Below are positions 28,348 to 37,914 of a DNA stretch of 64,000 bases, one piece after another. The DNA comes from an uncultured bacterium. Its GTDB lineage: Bacteria; Hydrogenedentota; Hydrogenedentia; Hydrogenedentales; Hydrogenedentaceae. The position numbers and the translations under genes were made by a program. The stretch is from contig CALLRP010000022.1 in the NCBI GenBank assembly GCA_938014335.1, forward strand, positions 1 through 64,000. Reading direction: 5' to 3'. Under the pieces are notes generated by a model, which was not told the DNA's origin, did no database searches, and saw only the letters and a program-made list of their open reading frames with translations. Within the stretch, counting starts at the first letter, position 1. Each line of letters opens with the position of its first letter.

Positions 28348-29700
28348 ATGCATCTTCGTTTTGTTAGTTTATTAGGGTTGATAACATTCTTTTTTATTGC
28401 TTTTTTATTAAGTGAGAATAAAAAGCGTATTCAGTGGAATGTGGTTATTTGGGGAATAGGACTTCAGTTCTTTTTTGCGGTGTTACTTCTTCGTGCGGAT
28501 TGGCTGGTTCTAATTCCTAATGCATGTATTAATACATTTAATAGTTTGTTAGGGTATACTTTAATTCCTCTAATTTCACCCAAGATAGGAATGTATTTTT
28601 TTGAATGGATAAAGAAAGGTTTTGATTTAATTACAGATGCGAGCACGGCAGGGGCAAAATTTTTGTTTGGGAATCTGACGGATTTCTTTATTTTGGACCG
28701 TGCCCTTATCCAGAATCCAGAGGGTCAACTCACACCTGCGGAACCTTTTGTTGTAAGTGCGGTCGTGGCATTCAAGGTGCTCCCTGTAATCATATTTGTT
28801 TCTGCATGTTCTGCTATCTTACAACATTTAGGAGTTATCCAGAGAATCGTTAAAGGTCTGGCATGGCTCATGCAAAAATCAATGAAGACATCTGGAGCGG
28901 AAACCTTTACAACGGGATTATTGGTCTTTTTAGGAATTGAATCCATGAGTGCTGTGCGAGGCTATATAGAAGCTATGACGCGTTCGGAGTTGTTTACGAT
29001 TATGACTGCGTTTTTAGCTACCATTGCGGCAAGTGTAATGGTGGCGTATGCTAATTTTGGTGCAGAACCAGGGCATTTAATCACGGCTTCTCTGATGAGT
29101 GCCCCTTCTGCCATTGCTTTCGCAAAAATGCTTATTCCAGAGACCGAAACACCACGAACTACAGATATAAAGTCCGTGGACATCCCGATTGATACGCAGA
29201 ATATTTTTGATTCCGCTTCGCAAGGTGCCAGTTTGGGATTAACCATGGCTTTGAATGTGGGTGCATTATTAATTGCATTTGTTGGACTTATCCATCTTTT
29301 TGATACGATTACTATTGCAATTACAGGGCAAACTTTAAGTAGTTTGTTAAGTTACCTTTTTCTTCCATTGGCTTATCTAATGGGTGTTCGCCCTGAGGAT
29401 GCTGTAACATTCTCAGAATTACTAGCTATCAAATCTGTGTTCAATGAGTTTTTGGCATATCAAAAATTTCAGACCCTCATCGCAGAAAATAAGATCGATG
29501 CGAGGTCTTTGATTATCGCGACTTATGCGTTATGTGGCTTTGCCAATCCTGGGAGCATCGGAATAATGATAGGAGGTATTTCTGCTCTTGCACCGAGGAG
29601 AAGAGCAGAAATTGCCAAGATGAGTGTCAAAGCCTTTATTGCAGGGACATTAGCCTGCTTTTCAACTGCTTGTATTGCAGGATTTCTCGGAGCATATTAA
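28348..29700 (+). CDS. nupC: Concentrative nucleoside transporter (CNT family)
   Basis: The protein has 450 residues. Multiple TM helices carry the CNT signatures GIESMSAVRGYI, the TIAASVMVAY stretch, ITASLMSAPSAIAFAKM, and CGFANPGSIGIMIGG with the following APRRRAEIAKM. It imports nucleosides using a sodium or proton gradient across the inner membrane. thiD follows after 20 nt. The window also encodes a second, MFS-type nucleoside transporter at 34051. Confidence 0.92.
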   Translation: MHLRFVSLLGLITFFFIAFLLSENKKRIQWNVVIWGIGLQFFFAVLLLRADWLVLIPNACINTFNSLLGYTLIPLISPKIGMYFFEWIKKGFDLITDASTAGAKFLFGNLTDFFILDRALIQNPEGQLTPAEPFVVSAVVAFKVLPVIIFVSACSAILQHLGVIQRIVKGLAWLMQKSMKTSGAETFTTGLLVFLGIESMSAVRGYIEAMTRSELFTIMTAFLATIAASVMVAYANFGAEPGHLITASLMSAPSAIAFAKMLIPETETPRTTDIKSVDIPIDTQNIFDSASQGASLGLTMALNVGALLIAFVGLIHLFDTITIAITGQTLSSLLSYLFLPLAYLMGVRPEDAVTFSELLAIKSVFNEFLAYQKFQTLIAENKIDARSLIIATYALCGFANPGSIGIMIGGISALAPRRRAEIAKMSVKAFIAGTLACFSTACIAGFLGAY

Positions 29701-29720
29701 AAAAGAGGATATATATTTAA

Positions 29721-30539
29721 ATGACTGAATTTAAAAAAATGCCAAGAGTACTAACTATTGCGGGAAGTGATTCGGGTGGAGGTGCTGGTATTCAAGCGGA
29801 TATTAAAACCATGTGTGCTTTAAATTGTTATGGTATGAGTGCCATCACTGCTATTACAGCCCAGAATACATTAGGGGTGTATGCCGTGCATCCTATTCCT
29901 GCGGAAATTGTTCGAAAACAAATAGAAGTCGTTTTATCCGATATAGGTGCGGATGCTATCAAAACGGGGATGCTCTGGGGGACAGAAATTATCCACGAGG
30001 TGCATAAGGTATTATTCGATTATCCCAAACCCTATCTCATTATTGATCCGGTGCTTGTTGCGAAAAGTGGAGACCCCTTACTCCAAAAAGAGGCGATTTC
30101 TGCTTTGGTAGAGTTGCTTATTCCCCGGGCATGGATTATTACCCCTAACTTGCCTGAATTGAAAGAACTCACCGAGATTGAACCTAACAACAAGGGGGCT
30201 ATTCTAAAAGCAGGGAATATGCTGCTTGATAGGGGAGTTCAATATGTCCTGGTGAAGGGGGGACATGGACAAGGAGAGGATGTATATGACTACCTGATTT
30301 CAAAGGAAGGTCGAGAAATAGTTTTTACAAATAGACGAATTGATACCCCTAATACACATGGGACGGGTTGTACACTTTCAAGTGCCATTGCTTGCTACCT
30401 TGCCCACGGGTGGGAAACAGTAAATGCGGTAGAAAAAGCAATCCAATTTGTGCATAAATCTATCGAAACAGCGATGCCATTAGGGAAAGGACACGGTCCA
30501 TTAAATCATCTTTGGCAAAATCAAAAATTATTTGGATAA
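29721..30539 (+). CDS. thiD: Hydroxymethylpyrimidine/phosphomethylpyrimidine kinase
   Basis: The protein has 272 residues, the normal length for a single-domain ThiD. It shows TIAGSDSGGGAGIQADIKTM (substrate site), ITAQNT, PVLVAKSG and the anion-hole motif THGTGCTLSSAIAC near the C-terminus. It phosphorylates HMP and HMP-P in thiamine biosynthesis and salvage. It lies 20 nt after nupC, too close for a TPP riboswitch, and none is seen upstream of that gene either. Confidence 0.95.
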   Translation: MTEFKKMPRVLTIAGSDSGGGAGIQADIKTMCALNCYGMSAITAITAQNTLGVYAVHPIPAEIVRKQIEVVLSDIGADAIKTGMLWGTEIIHEVHKVLFDYPKPYLIIDPVLVAKSGDPLLQKEAISALVELLIPRAWIITPNLPELKELTEIEPNNKGAILKAGNMLLDRGVQYVLVKGGHGQGEDVYDYLISKEGREIVFTNRRIDTPNTHGTGCTLSSAIACYLAHGWETVNAVEKAIQFVHKSIETAMPLGKGHGPLNHLWQNQKLFG

Positions 30540-30567
30540 GTATTGAAACACTTTTGACTTATTTAAT

Positions 30568-30596
30568 TTGTAATCGTGTTGGATATTTTTTATAAT
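30568..30596 (+). promoter_or_regulatory. Promoter candidate for lexA
   Basis: TTGTAA at 30568-30573 and a perfect TATAAT at 30591-30596 are 17 nt apart, about 50 nt upstream of the lexA ATG. Confidence 0.55.
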
Positions 30597-30604
30597 TGTA
30601 TTAG

Positions 30605-30618
30605 TGAAAATATATTCA
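30605..30618 (+). promoter_or_regulatory. Possible LexA operator (inverted TGAA-N6-TTCA)
   Basis: TGAA at 30605-30608 and TTCA at 30615-30618 form a short inverted repeat just downstream of the lexA -10, the place expected for an autoregulatory operator. It does not match the classical E. coli or Bacillus SOS boxes, and a single occurrence cannot establish it. Confidence 0.25.
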
Positions 30619-30649
30619 GTATTAAATCTGAAATGAGGAAGACCCTATT

Positions 30650-31270
30650 ATGCCTGAGCAAGAACTTACCCAAAGGCAAAAAGAAGTTTTAGAGTGTATT
30701 CATGATTTTCAAGAACAGTTACAATATGCTCCTTCTATTCTGGAAATATGTGAACGGTTGCATATCCGTTCTACCAATGGTGTTGTAGGACATATTCGTG
30801 CATTAATTCGCAAGGGATATTTGGAGCGATCATCCAAAGCTCGCAGTTTGAAGTTAACCCAGAAGGCTCATCGCATATTTCAATCATTCAATAATCATAT
30901 GGTTCCTCTTTTAGGAAGAATATCAGCAGGCTCTCCTTTTTATGTAGAGGAAAATAGGGAACAAATGATACCGTTTAGTCCAAATCGAAAAACGGATGGA
31001 GTTTTTGCCTTGAAAATTCAAGGAGAAAGTATGATAGAAGCAGGGATATTTGATGGGGATATTATTTTTGTCGATTCGAAAAAACGAGCACACACGGGAG
31101 ATATTGTTGTAGCTTTAGTTAACGATGAAGTTACTGTGAAGCAGTTTTATCCTAAAGAGAAGTGTGTAGAGTTAAGACCTGCGAATCGTAAAATGAAGTC
31201 TTTACGTGTTCCTGTCAATCAAGTTCTCATTCAGGGGGTAGTTATTGGGCTTCAACGGAGTTATGAGTGA
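30650..31270 (+). CDS. lexA: LexA repressor
   Basis: The protein has 206 residues. An N-terminal winged helix-turn-helix (about 1-70; PSILEICERL and NGVVGHIRALIRKGYL) precedes the self-cleaving S24 domain. The cleavage site is A93-G94, the nucleophile is S127 (GESM) and the general base is K164. It represses the SOS regulon and cleaves itself when RecA is activated. The likely promoter and a candidate operator are immediately upstream. No other SOS gene is in the window. Confidence 0.94.
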   Translation: MPEQELTQRQKEVLECIHDFQEQLQYAPSILEICERLHIRSTNGVVGHIRALIRKGYLERSSKARSLKLTQKAHRIFQSFNNHMVPLLGRISAGSPFYVEENREQMIPFSPNRKTDGVFALKIQGESMIEAGIFDGDIIFVDSKKRAHTGDIVVALVNDEVTVKQFYPKEKCVELRPANRKMKSLRVPVNQVLIQGVVIGLQRSYE

Positions 31271-31457
31271 TTTATATTGAAAATTCGTAATTTTATGTGT
31301 CGCACAATCATGGATGCAGGCTAAATAGATTTTTTACAAAAAGGGATAGTAGGAAGAGCGAATTATTCTGTAAGATTATGAAACTTAAAAGATGGGTTAT
31401 TTGTCCTAATGAGGAGATGTCTTAATAATTGATAATATGCTATTGGAAGGGAAGAAA

Positions 31458-33818
31458 ATGGAACAAAAACTATCCCGAGGTGGGTTAAGACCTTTTGCAA
31501 TTTTTGGAATACTTATTCTTTTTATTTGGGGTGCTTTTTCTATTTATGATTGCTGGTCTCCATCTGTAGTTCCCGAAAATGCTCCGCCTGATAAGTTTTC
31601 TGCAGAGCGAGCGATAAAACTTTTAGAATATCCGACAACAATGATACATCCGTTTGGTTCACAGGAGAATGCCAGAGTGCGAGAGTATCTCGTTCAAAAG
31701 CTTCGGTTATTGGGTGTGGAACCGCAGGTATATACTGGATATGTAAAGCACTCTTCAAAACATGGTCACAATGCTATAGAACGAGTTGATAGCGTTATGG
31801 TCGTTTTGCCGGGTTATGCTCCGACACGGTCTATTTTACTCATGGGACATTATGATTCTACGCCTTATGGGGTGGGTTGTGCAGATGATGGTTCTGCGGT
31901 GGCTACAATGTATGAAACCTTACGGGCTTTGTTACATAGAGCTCCCTTAAAAAACGATGTCATTTTCCTTTTTACAGATGGTGAAGAAGCCGGACTTTTG
32001 GGTCCCCGTGCTTTTTTAAACCATCCTCTGTTTGAAACAGTTGGATTGTGCTTAAATTTTGAAGCCCGCGGACACTACGGCCCTTCTATGATGTTCCAGA
32101 TGAGCCATAATAATTCCTGGCTCATTAAAGAGTTTGCCAAAGTAGTCCCTTACCCTCGTGCCAGTTCAATGATGTTCGAAGTTGCGGGAAAAATGCCTAC
32201 CAGCACTGATTATTATGTTTTAAAACCAAAAGGTGTCCCCGGTTTTGATTTCGCCTTTGTCGGAGGTATCCGCTATTATCATACCCCTAATGATAATATT
32301 GAGCATATTTCTCTTCGTTCCCTTCAGCATCATGGGGAATATGCCTTGCCTTTGGTAAGTCATTTCGGCAATCTTGACCTGTCCCACTTAAAAATAGGTT
32401 ATCCCTTTGAGGAACCTATTCAGAACAGCATCTATTTCCCATTACCGGGTAACCGATTGGTCACTTATTCCTCAGCATGGGTATTTCCCCTATTAATTTT
32501 AGCAATCATTTTATATGTTGGTATGCTCTTTTCTATGCGTTTGTTCTGGGGAATTCGAATACGGGATATCTTTATAAATTTTATACGCAATGCGGTGCAT
32601 ATATTACTTATTTTTGGTTTATTAGCCGGGCTAATAGGGTTAACATTCCTGTTGTATAAGCACTATATTGTGTATTATGAACTTACATATTTTGCGGTGG
32701 GATTGTTAGTTACATCAGGTCTATTTCTTATCTTTTTACCTATCATTTTTGCAAAGTTTGACCCCCATATCTTTTTCGCATCTGCATTACTCCCGTGGTT
32801 GGGCTTATCTATTTATTCCAGTATAGCAACACCCACTGCAAGTTATATTTCACAGTGGATATTGATTATAGGCAGTATCTGTGGAATAATAGGTTCCTTC
32901 CCGCATATTCCCCAAAAATGGCAAAGAAATTTTGCATGGTACTCGTTCTGGACACTTATTCCTGCATTTGTCATAATTTATTTTGTATTTCCGTTTCTCA
33001 TTTTAGGTGTCCAGACTCTGACACCAATTTTTATTCCTATTTTAATGATCTTCTTAATTCTTATCTTTTACCAACCTGTGGGGATTATTCAAGACATTAT
33101 TCAGAATAAAAAAATATGCTACCGATGGGGAATGATTTTATTAATTGCTGGACTTATTGTGTATGCATACCCTATGTTATTCTTCCGTTTCACAAAGGAA
33201 ACTCCCAAAACAAATCATCTATGTTATGGATTGGATTGGGATACAGGAAAGGCGTGGTGGATGTCACGCGATGCAGAATTAGATGAATGGACAGAACAAT
33301 TTTTCAAAAGAGATGTACATTTCAAAAAACCAGAACCCTTTGCCGGAGATAATATTGCCGTTCGTTTTGGTGAGGCGCCCATTGCAAGTTTCCCTCAACC
33401 CTTGTTATCTGTATTAGAAGATAAAACCGATGGAGATATACGACATTTAAAAGTTTCTGTGGTATCACTCCGAAAATCAGCAGAAATGAATCTTACATTA
33501 AACGGAGAAATAGAAATTTTATCTGTGAAAGTAAATGGCGAAGAATTTGATAATTCAGATGGGAAAACCATTTCAAATTGGAGTTTCAATTATCGTGGTT
33601 TCCCCGCTGAAAATGGGCTTACATTTGAATGGAAACTAAAACATAAACACCCATTAACTCTCGAAGTTAAAGAAAAAAGTTATGTAATTCCTCCTATTGC
33701 AGGGATTGAAATCCCTCCGCGACCGGATTACATGATAGCGGAACCGAATACCGTAGAATGGTGGAAACATTTCCGAAGCAACGCTATTTATACGCGGAAA
33801 ACCTTCTCTTTGAACTGA
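31458..33818 (+). CDS. M28-family metallopeptidase with multi-pass membrane domain
   Basis: The protein has 786 residues from the ATG at 31458 (GGAAGGGAAG just upstream); an ATG at 31437 lacks an SD. One TM helix lies at about 11-31. The zinc aminopeptidase domain (about 50-315) has GHYDSTPYGVGCADDGSA and TDGEEAGLLG, supplying H, D and E metal ligands and the catalytic E, with a later His in YYHTPNDN. Roughly eight TM helices follow (about 335-570), then a soluble beta-rich C-terminal domain (about 590-785). This resembles eukaryotic ER peptidase 1-like M28 proteins. The substrate is unknown. Confidence 0.85.
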   Translation: MEQKLSRGGLRPFAIFGILILFIWGAFSIYDCWSPSVVPENAPPDKFSAERAIKLLEYPTTMIHPFGSQENARVREYLVQKLRLLGVEPQVYTGYVKHSSKHGHNAIERVDSVMVVLPGYAPTRSILLMGHYDSTPYGVGCADDGSAVATMYETLRALLHRAPLKNDVIFLFTDGEEAGLLGPRAFLNHPLFETVGLCLNFEARGHYGPSMMFQMSHNNSWLIKEFAKVVPYPRASSMMFEVAGKMPTSTDYYVLKPKGVPGFDFAFVGGIRYYHTPNDNIEHISLRSLQHHGEYALPLVSHFGNLDLSHLKIGYPFEEPIQNSIYFPLPGNRLVTYSSAWVFPLLILAIILYVGMLFSMRLFWGIRIRDIFINFIRNAVHILLIFGLLAGLIGLTFLLYKHYIVYYELTYFAVGLLVTSGLFLIFLPIIFAKFDPHIFFASALLPWLGLSIYSSIATPTASYISQWILIIGSICGIIGSFPHIPQKWQRNFAWYSFWTLIPAFVIIYFVFPFLILGVQTLTPIFIPILMIFLILIFYQPVGIIQDIIQNKKICYRWGMILLIAGLIVYAYPMLFFRFTKETPKTNHLCYGLDWDTGKAWWMSRDAELDEWTEQFFKRDVHFKKPEPFAGDNIAVRFGEAPIASFPQPLLSVLEDKTDGDIRHLKVSVVSLRKSAEMNLTLNGEIEILSVKVNGEEFDNSDGKTISNWSFNYRGFPAENGLTFEWKLKHKHPLTLEVKEKSYVIPPIAGIEIPPRPDYMIAEPNTVEWWKHFRSNAIYTRKTFSLN

Positions 33819-33970
33819 AAAGTCGTATACAACAATTTTGTGTGAATTTTCAGGCAAGAATGAATATAAGTCCTTTTTTGCGAATTCTGACTATATATTC
33901 CTGGCAAAATGAAAATGTAAAACAATGGGTTTTGTTATTTTTGTATTAATTAATAGGGATGATGATGTTG

Positions 33971-34032
33971 TAAAAAAAAGAGCACAGGCTTTCAACTTCT
34001 CAAAAATCTGTGATAGGGTCGAAGCCTGTGCT
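33971..34032 (-). terminator. Intrinsic terminator for the NupG-like gene
   Basis: An 11-bp perfect stem (33981-33991 with 34022-34032) encloses a 30-nt loop. On the minus strand it is followed by a run of eight U residues (A tract 33972-33979), the classic layout just after the stop at 34051. It may also stop transcripts from the M28 peptidase gene. Confidence 0.75.
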
Positions 34033-34050
34033 ATTGTGTTTAAATTCTAA

Positions 34051-35268
34051 TTAATTTCCTGCACCCACTCCTGTAGGGGGATGGAAGAAAAGCAAAAACG
34101 CAATGGCACATAGCACTGTTAATACACAGGGTATTAAGAAAATGGGACGCCACTTGAACTTGCCTTCATCATCTTTGAAGAAGTCCAAGATAATTCCTGT
34201 GAATTGTGTACCAATAAAGTTTCCTAATCCTAATGTGGCTACTGCGATAAGAGCCTGAGCAGATGCACGAATGTCGGGCGGTGCAACTTTATCCACAAAC
34301 ATCTGCCCTGCGAAGAAGAAGAAGGTATAGCCAATACCATGGAAAGATAGGGAGGCGATAATGAGCCATACAGGTTTCATCATGGCGAAAATTACATAAC
34401 GCAGAGGCCAGGCAACTACACCAATTACCAAAACCCATTGAATGCCTAATTTTGCCATGGCTAACGGTAATAATACTGCCATTCCTACGATTTCAGCGAT
34501 TTGGGCAATGGTCATCACTGCGGGCACATTAGAACTACGCACACCAATATCCTGTAAGAACGGAGCGGTGGGAACATAGTAAAATTGCAATTCGGTGGTT
34601 ACTATGAAAGAAATAATTAGGAAGACAAGGAAATAGGGCTCTTTCATTAATTGGAAGGCTTCTAAGAAAGCGAGGGGATTTCCCGGTTTATCCGGAGGGG
34701 GAGTATGCGGTAGTGTAAAACAATACAATCCTAAAATGACAGACATAATTCCTGCAATTAATAAGCAGTCTGAAAATTTTTTATTACTTTCTGCACCGGC
34801 CATATTCCGCATCACTGTTAATAGCCAACCTGCGGCGATCCAGCCGATGGTACCCCAAACACGAATACGCGGGGCTACTACATCCGGATTTGTAATGTTG
34901 CTGAACATAAGCGAATTTACTAATGCTAATGTCGGGGCATACAATAATGAGTAGATAAACATCAAAACAAATAAAGGCCCAAACTTGCGTTGATATGCAG
35001 CATATAAAAGACAAACCCCACCAAGAAGATGAACTCCACCCAGGAAGTATTCTGTAGCGAGATAACGGTCTGCAATCTGTCCACCTAAAAATGGGGATAT
35101 AATACATGCTATCCACAAGGTTGCATAGATCCATCCGGTTTGCTTTCCGGATAGTTTTAAGTCATTAATCAGATAAGATGCCAACACAGGTGCCCATGCT
35201 CCCCATACTGCAAACTCAAGAAACATCATGGCACTCAAACGCACATACAATAGAGTATCAATTCCCAC
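34051..35268 (-). CDS. MFS nucleoside:H+ symporter (NupG/XapB-like)
   Basis: The protein has 405 residues and about 12 TM helices. The start is GTG at 35268 with AAGGAG 8 nt upstream. The N-terminal RLSAMMFLEFAVWGAWAPVLASYL and the RVWGTIGWIAAGW segment match the NHS family of nucleoside-proton symporters. It imports nucleosides across the inner membrane. It complements the CNT transporter at 28348 and is transcribed alone, divergent from aroD. Confidence 0.88.
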   Translation of the reverse strand: MGIDTLLYVRLSAMMFLEFAVWGAWAPVLASYLINDLKLSGKQTGWIYATLWIACIISPFLGGQIADRYLATEYFLGGVHLLGGVCLLYAAYQRKFGPLFVLMFIYSLLYAPTLALVNSLMFSNITNPDVVAPRIRVWGTIGWIAAGWLLTVMRNMAGAESNKKFSDCLLIAGIMSVILGLYCFTLPHTPPPDKPGNPLAFLEAFQLMKEPYFLVFLIISFIVTTELQFYYVPTAPFLQDIGVRSSNVPAVMTIAQIAEIVGMAVLLPLAMAKLGIQWVLVIGVVAWPLRYVIFAMMKPVWLIIASLSFHGIGYTFFFFAGQMFVDKVAPPDIRASAQALIAVATLGLGNFIGTQFTGIILDFFKDDEGKFKWRPIFLIPCVLTVLCAIAFLLFFHPPTGVGAGN

Positions 35269-35408
35269 GGTTCCATCTCCTTAATTTAATAGTTTGTATT
35301 TAATGTTTTATACTGTATTTGAAATTTTTGCATGTATAATATACACATTTCCCGATAAATATTTAAAATAATTTACAAAAGAAAAATATTGATAAGAAAG
35401 ATAATAAA

Positions 35409-36137
35409 ATGCCTCACTCCTTACTATTAGGTTTAACAAAAAAATGCTCCCCGCCTCGATTGGTTGCTTGTTCTGGTTACGGATTTTCAAAAAAAGATGC
35501 GAATATCGCTGAAAAATACAATGTTATTGCTTATGAATTAAGACTTGACCTATTAAAAGAAAAGTATCCCGATAGTATAGAAAAAGAAATAGATAAAAAT
35601 ATACAGAATCTTCAAAATAAAAATCTTATCTTTACAATTCGTTCTAAAAAAGAAGGCGGATTGTTTAAGGGAACTCTCCAAGAAAAAGAAAATATATATC
35701 ACAAATATTTACAGTATGCTTTCGCTTTAGATATAGAGATTCGTGAATTACCGTTTCTAAAAAACTTTGTTAAAGAAGCAAAATTAAAAAATAAGGTAAT
35801 GATTGCTTCTTATCATAATTTTTCCTGCGTTCCATCATTTCCATTTCTTCAAAACTTGGTGCGACAAGGAAAGAAATACGGTGCAGATATTGTAAAAATA
35901 GCCGTTTATGCAGATGAATTAATACAAATAACTCCATTGATGGAACTGCAAAGAAAAGAGAAGTCGGTTGCTTTATCGCTAATGACTATGGGAAAAACGG
36001 CCTTACTTTCGAGAACCATTTTTGCATTAGTGGGGTCTATATGGACTTATGCTTCTTTGGGCAAACCGACTGCTCCGAACCAACCCACATGTGCACAAAT
36101 CTGTGAATTGGCTAAAATACTTTTACCTTCCATTTAG
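35409..36137 (+). CDS. aroD: 3-dehydroquinate dehydratase, type I
   Basis: The protein has 242 residues. It is the class I Schiff-base enzyme: K163 in VKIAVYA is the imine lysine and H136 in IASYHNF is the general base. The N-terminal EYNVIAYELRLDLL-type strand and a C-terminal SLGKPTAPNQPTCAQ loop fit the family. It dehydrates 3-dehydroquinate in the shikimate pathway, two steps below the DAHP synthase reaction. The sequence is lysine- and AT-rich compared with most neighbours. Confidence 0.92.
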   Translation: MPHSLLLGLTKKCSPPRLVACSGYGFSKKDANIAEKYNVIAYELRLDLLKEKYPDSIEKEIDKNIQNLQNKNLIFTIRSKKEGGLFKGTLQEKENIYHKYLQYAFALDIEIRELPFLKNFVKEAKLKNKVMIASYHNFSCVPSFPFLQNLVRQGKKYGADIVKIAVYADELIQITPLMELQRKEKSVALSLMTMGKTALLSRTIFALVGSIWTYASLGKPTAPNQPTCAQICELAKILLPSI

Positions 36138-36243
36138 ATCTTATAACCTTATTTGCCCGACGAAACTCTATTTTGATATGTTACTTATGTTATAAAAAAA
36201 TAGAAAAATCTTGGGAACAATCAATAGTTGAGGATAAAAAGAC

Positions 36244-36414
36244 ATGCAAAAAGCAGTAATTATTCAATCCAATGGAACGGGAAAAAATGATCTTGAAAAT
36301 TTACTTCGCCAGGGCTGGAAGGTTGTCTCCATCACTCCGAATAACGGTCCCAGCTATAATGATTTCTTGATTATTTTACAAAAAGACGAAAAAGAAGACA
36401 ATGAAAATTCGTAA
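36244..36414 (+). CDS. Small 56-residue protein, DUF4177-like
   Basis: The ATG at 36244 opens a 56-codon frame ending in TAA at 36412. The protein reads KAVIIQSNGTGKNDLENLLRQ then G-W-K-V-V-S-I-T-P and a FLIILQKDE strand. This beta-alpha-beta pattern with the QGWKVVSITP core matches the small 'long-term variance'-type proteins common in bacteria. A GAGG lies about 11 nt upstream. It is alone between aroD and the ceramidase-like gene; its function is unknown. Confidence 0.65.
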   Translation: MQKAVIIQSNGTGKNDLENLLRQGWKVVSITPNNGPSYNDFLIILQKDEKEDNENS

Positions 36415-36532
36415 CACCTTAAAACAAAGGTTACTCGTATATAAACATATAAAATAGTTGCGTTATGAGTAGGAGTAATTATCATTGCTTCTACTTTTTT
36501 TATTTATTACTAATAATTGGAGGAACTTTGTT

Positions 36533-37903
36533 ATGAAACGAAGGGATTTTTTGAAGTTAAATAGTGTGGGTGTTTTTTCGTTGGTATCTTGGGGGATTAT
36601 GCGGAGGGTATCGGCAGATACACAAATTCGAGTAGCAACATTCAAAACGGATGTTACCCCCCCTTTAGGCACACCCTGGTATCCCAGTTACCAACCCCTG
36701 GATACGATTGAACATCCTCTCCTTGCCAAAGGAGTGGTAATTGAAGAAGGTCAAAAACGATATGTCCTTTGTGCAATTGATTGGTGCGAGATAATTAATA
36801 ATTCCTATTACAGATTGAGGGAGATGATAGCAAAAGTAGCAAATACAGACCCTAATGCAGTGTTTGTTCATACAGTTCATCAACATACCGCACCCATGTG
36901 CAACGAAAATATATATGAGATTTTGGCTCAGATAGAAAATCCACCGCCTTTCCCTGCGAAAGAAGCATTTGAACCATCATTCCAAAATATAGTCCAGGCG
37001 GTGGAGAAGGCATTATCGGTACTGGAACCTTGCGATGTGATAGAAGTAGGTTCAGCTAAGGTAGAAAAGATTGCTTCTTCCCGTCGAATTTTACAACCGG
37101 ATGGAACCTGTTTGACACGATATAGCTCGTGTAAAGACCCTAAACTAATAGAAGCCCCGGAGGGGTTAATTGACCCATATTTGAGAACATTAAGTTTTAA
37201 GTCTGTTAAAGGTAAGCCTCTTGCTCGACTTCATTTCTATGCGACACATCCTCAAAGTTTTTACGGAGATACACGCTCAAGTTATGACTTCCCCGGTATG
37301 GCTCGGGAACAGATGGAAAAAGATGAAGGAGTTCCGCATATCTATTTTACAGGTTGTGCCGGAGATATTGCGGCAGGGAAGTATAATGATGGGACACCAC
37401 AGGCAAGAGAACCGTTATATCAGCGTATGCTTTCTGCCATGCAGAAATCTGTGCAGTCGTTACAAAAAGAAACAATATCCGAAGTAAAATTAAAAACAGT
37501 TCCTTTGATTTTCGGACATAGGACGGATGGGGAATATGCACAAGAAGTATTAGAGAAGAATTTAAAAGATACCACGCGAGCACCTAATTATCGAATAGGA
37601 CCTGCTATGGAAATGGCCTGGCAAAAACGAGCGGATACACTCCCCATTCCTATCAGTGCGATACAAATGGGCAATGTATCCATACTCCACTTGCCGGGAG
37701 AACCTATGATTGAGTTTCAACTATTCGCCCAACGCATCGCTCCGAACCGAACTGTGCTTGTTAATGCGTATGGAGATTGTGGACCTTCCTACATTTGCAC
37801 GGAAGAAGCTTTTAAACAAGGTGGATATGAACCTTCTTCCGCAGGTTGTCCCCCCTCTACCGAAGGAAAACTTAAAGAAGCCATTCAGCAAGTAGTTACA
37901 TAA
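36533..37903 (+). CDS. Tat-exported neutral/alkaline ceramidase-like protein
   Basis: The protein has 456 residues; the ATG at 36533 has GGAGG upstream. The N-terminus KRRDFLKL is a twin-arginine signal with a hydrophobic core to about residue 28. The mature domain starts VATFKTDVTPPLGTP, typical of the neutral/alkaline non-lysosomal ceramidase N-terminal-like domain, and contains VHTVHQHTAP, HFYATHPQ, CAGD and ILHLPGEPM blocks with the histidines expected for zinc binding. It lacks the C-terminal domain of true ceramidases. It is probably a periplasmic hydrolase of an amide or ester. A decayed tandem copy follows. Confidence 0.85.
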   Translation: MKRRDFLKLNSVGVFSLVSWGIMRRVSADTQIRVATFKTDVTPPLGTPWYPSYQPLDTIEHPLLAKGVVIEEGQKRYVLCAIDWCEIINNSYYRLREMIAKVANTDPNAVFVHTVHQHTAPMCNENIYEILAQIENPPPFPAKEAFEPSFQNIVQAVEKALSVLEPCDVIEVGSAKVEKIASSRRILQPDGTCLTRYSSCKDPKLIEAPEGLIDPYLRTLSFKSVKGKPLARLHFYATHPQSFYGDTRSSYDFPGMAREQMEKDEGVPHIYFTGCAGDIAAGKYNDGTPQAREPLYQRMLSAMQKSVQSLQKETISEVKLKTVPLIFGHRTDGEYAQEVLEKNLKDTTRAPNYRIGPAMEMAWQKRADTLPIPISAIQMGNVSILHLPGEPMIEFQLFAQRIAPNRTVLVNAYGDCGPSYICTEEAFKQGGYEPSSAGCPPSTEGKLKEAIQQVVT

Positions 37904-37914
37904 GCAAATTACTT

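Noticed and set aside
29701-29720. Possible TPP riboswitch before thiD
   Set aside because: Only 20 nt separates nupC and thiD, too short for the aptamer, and no riboswitch is seen upstream of nupC.
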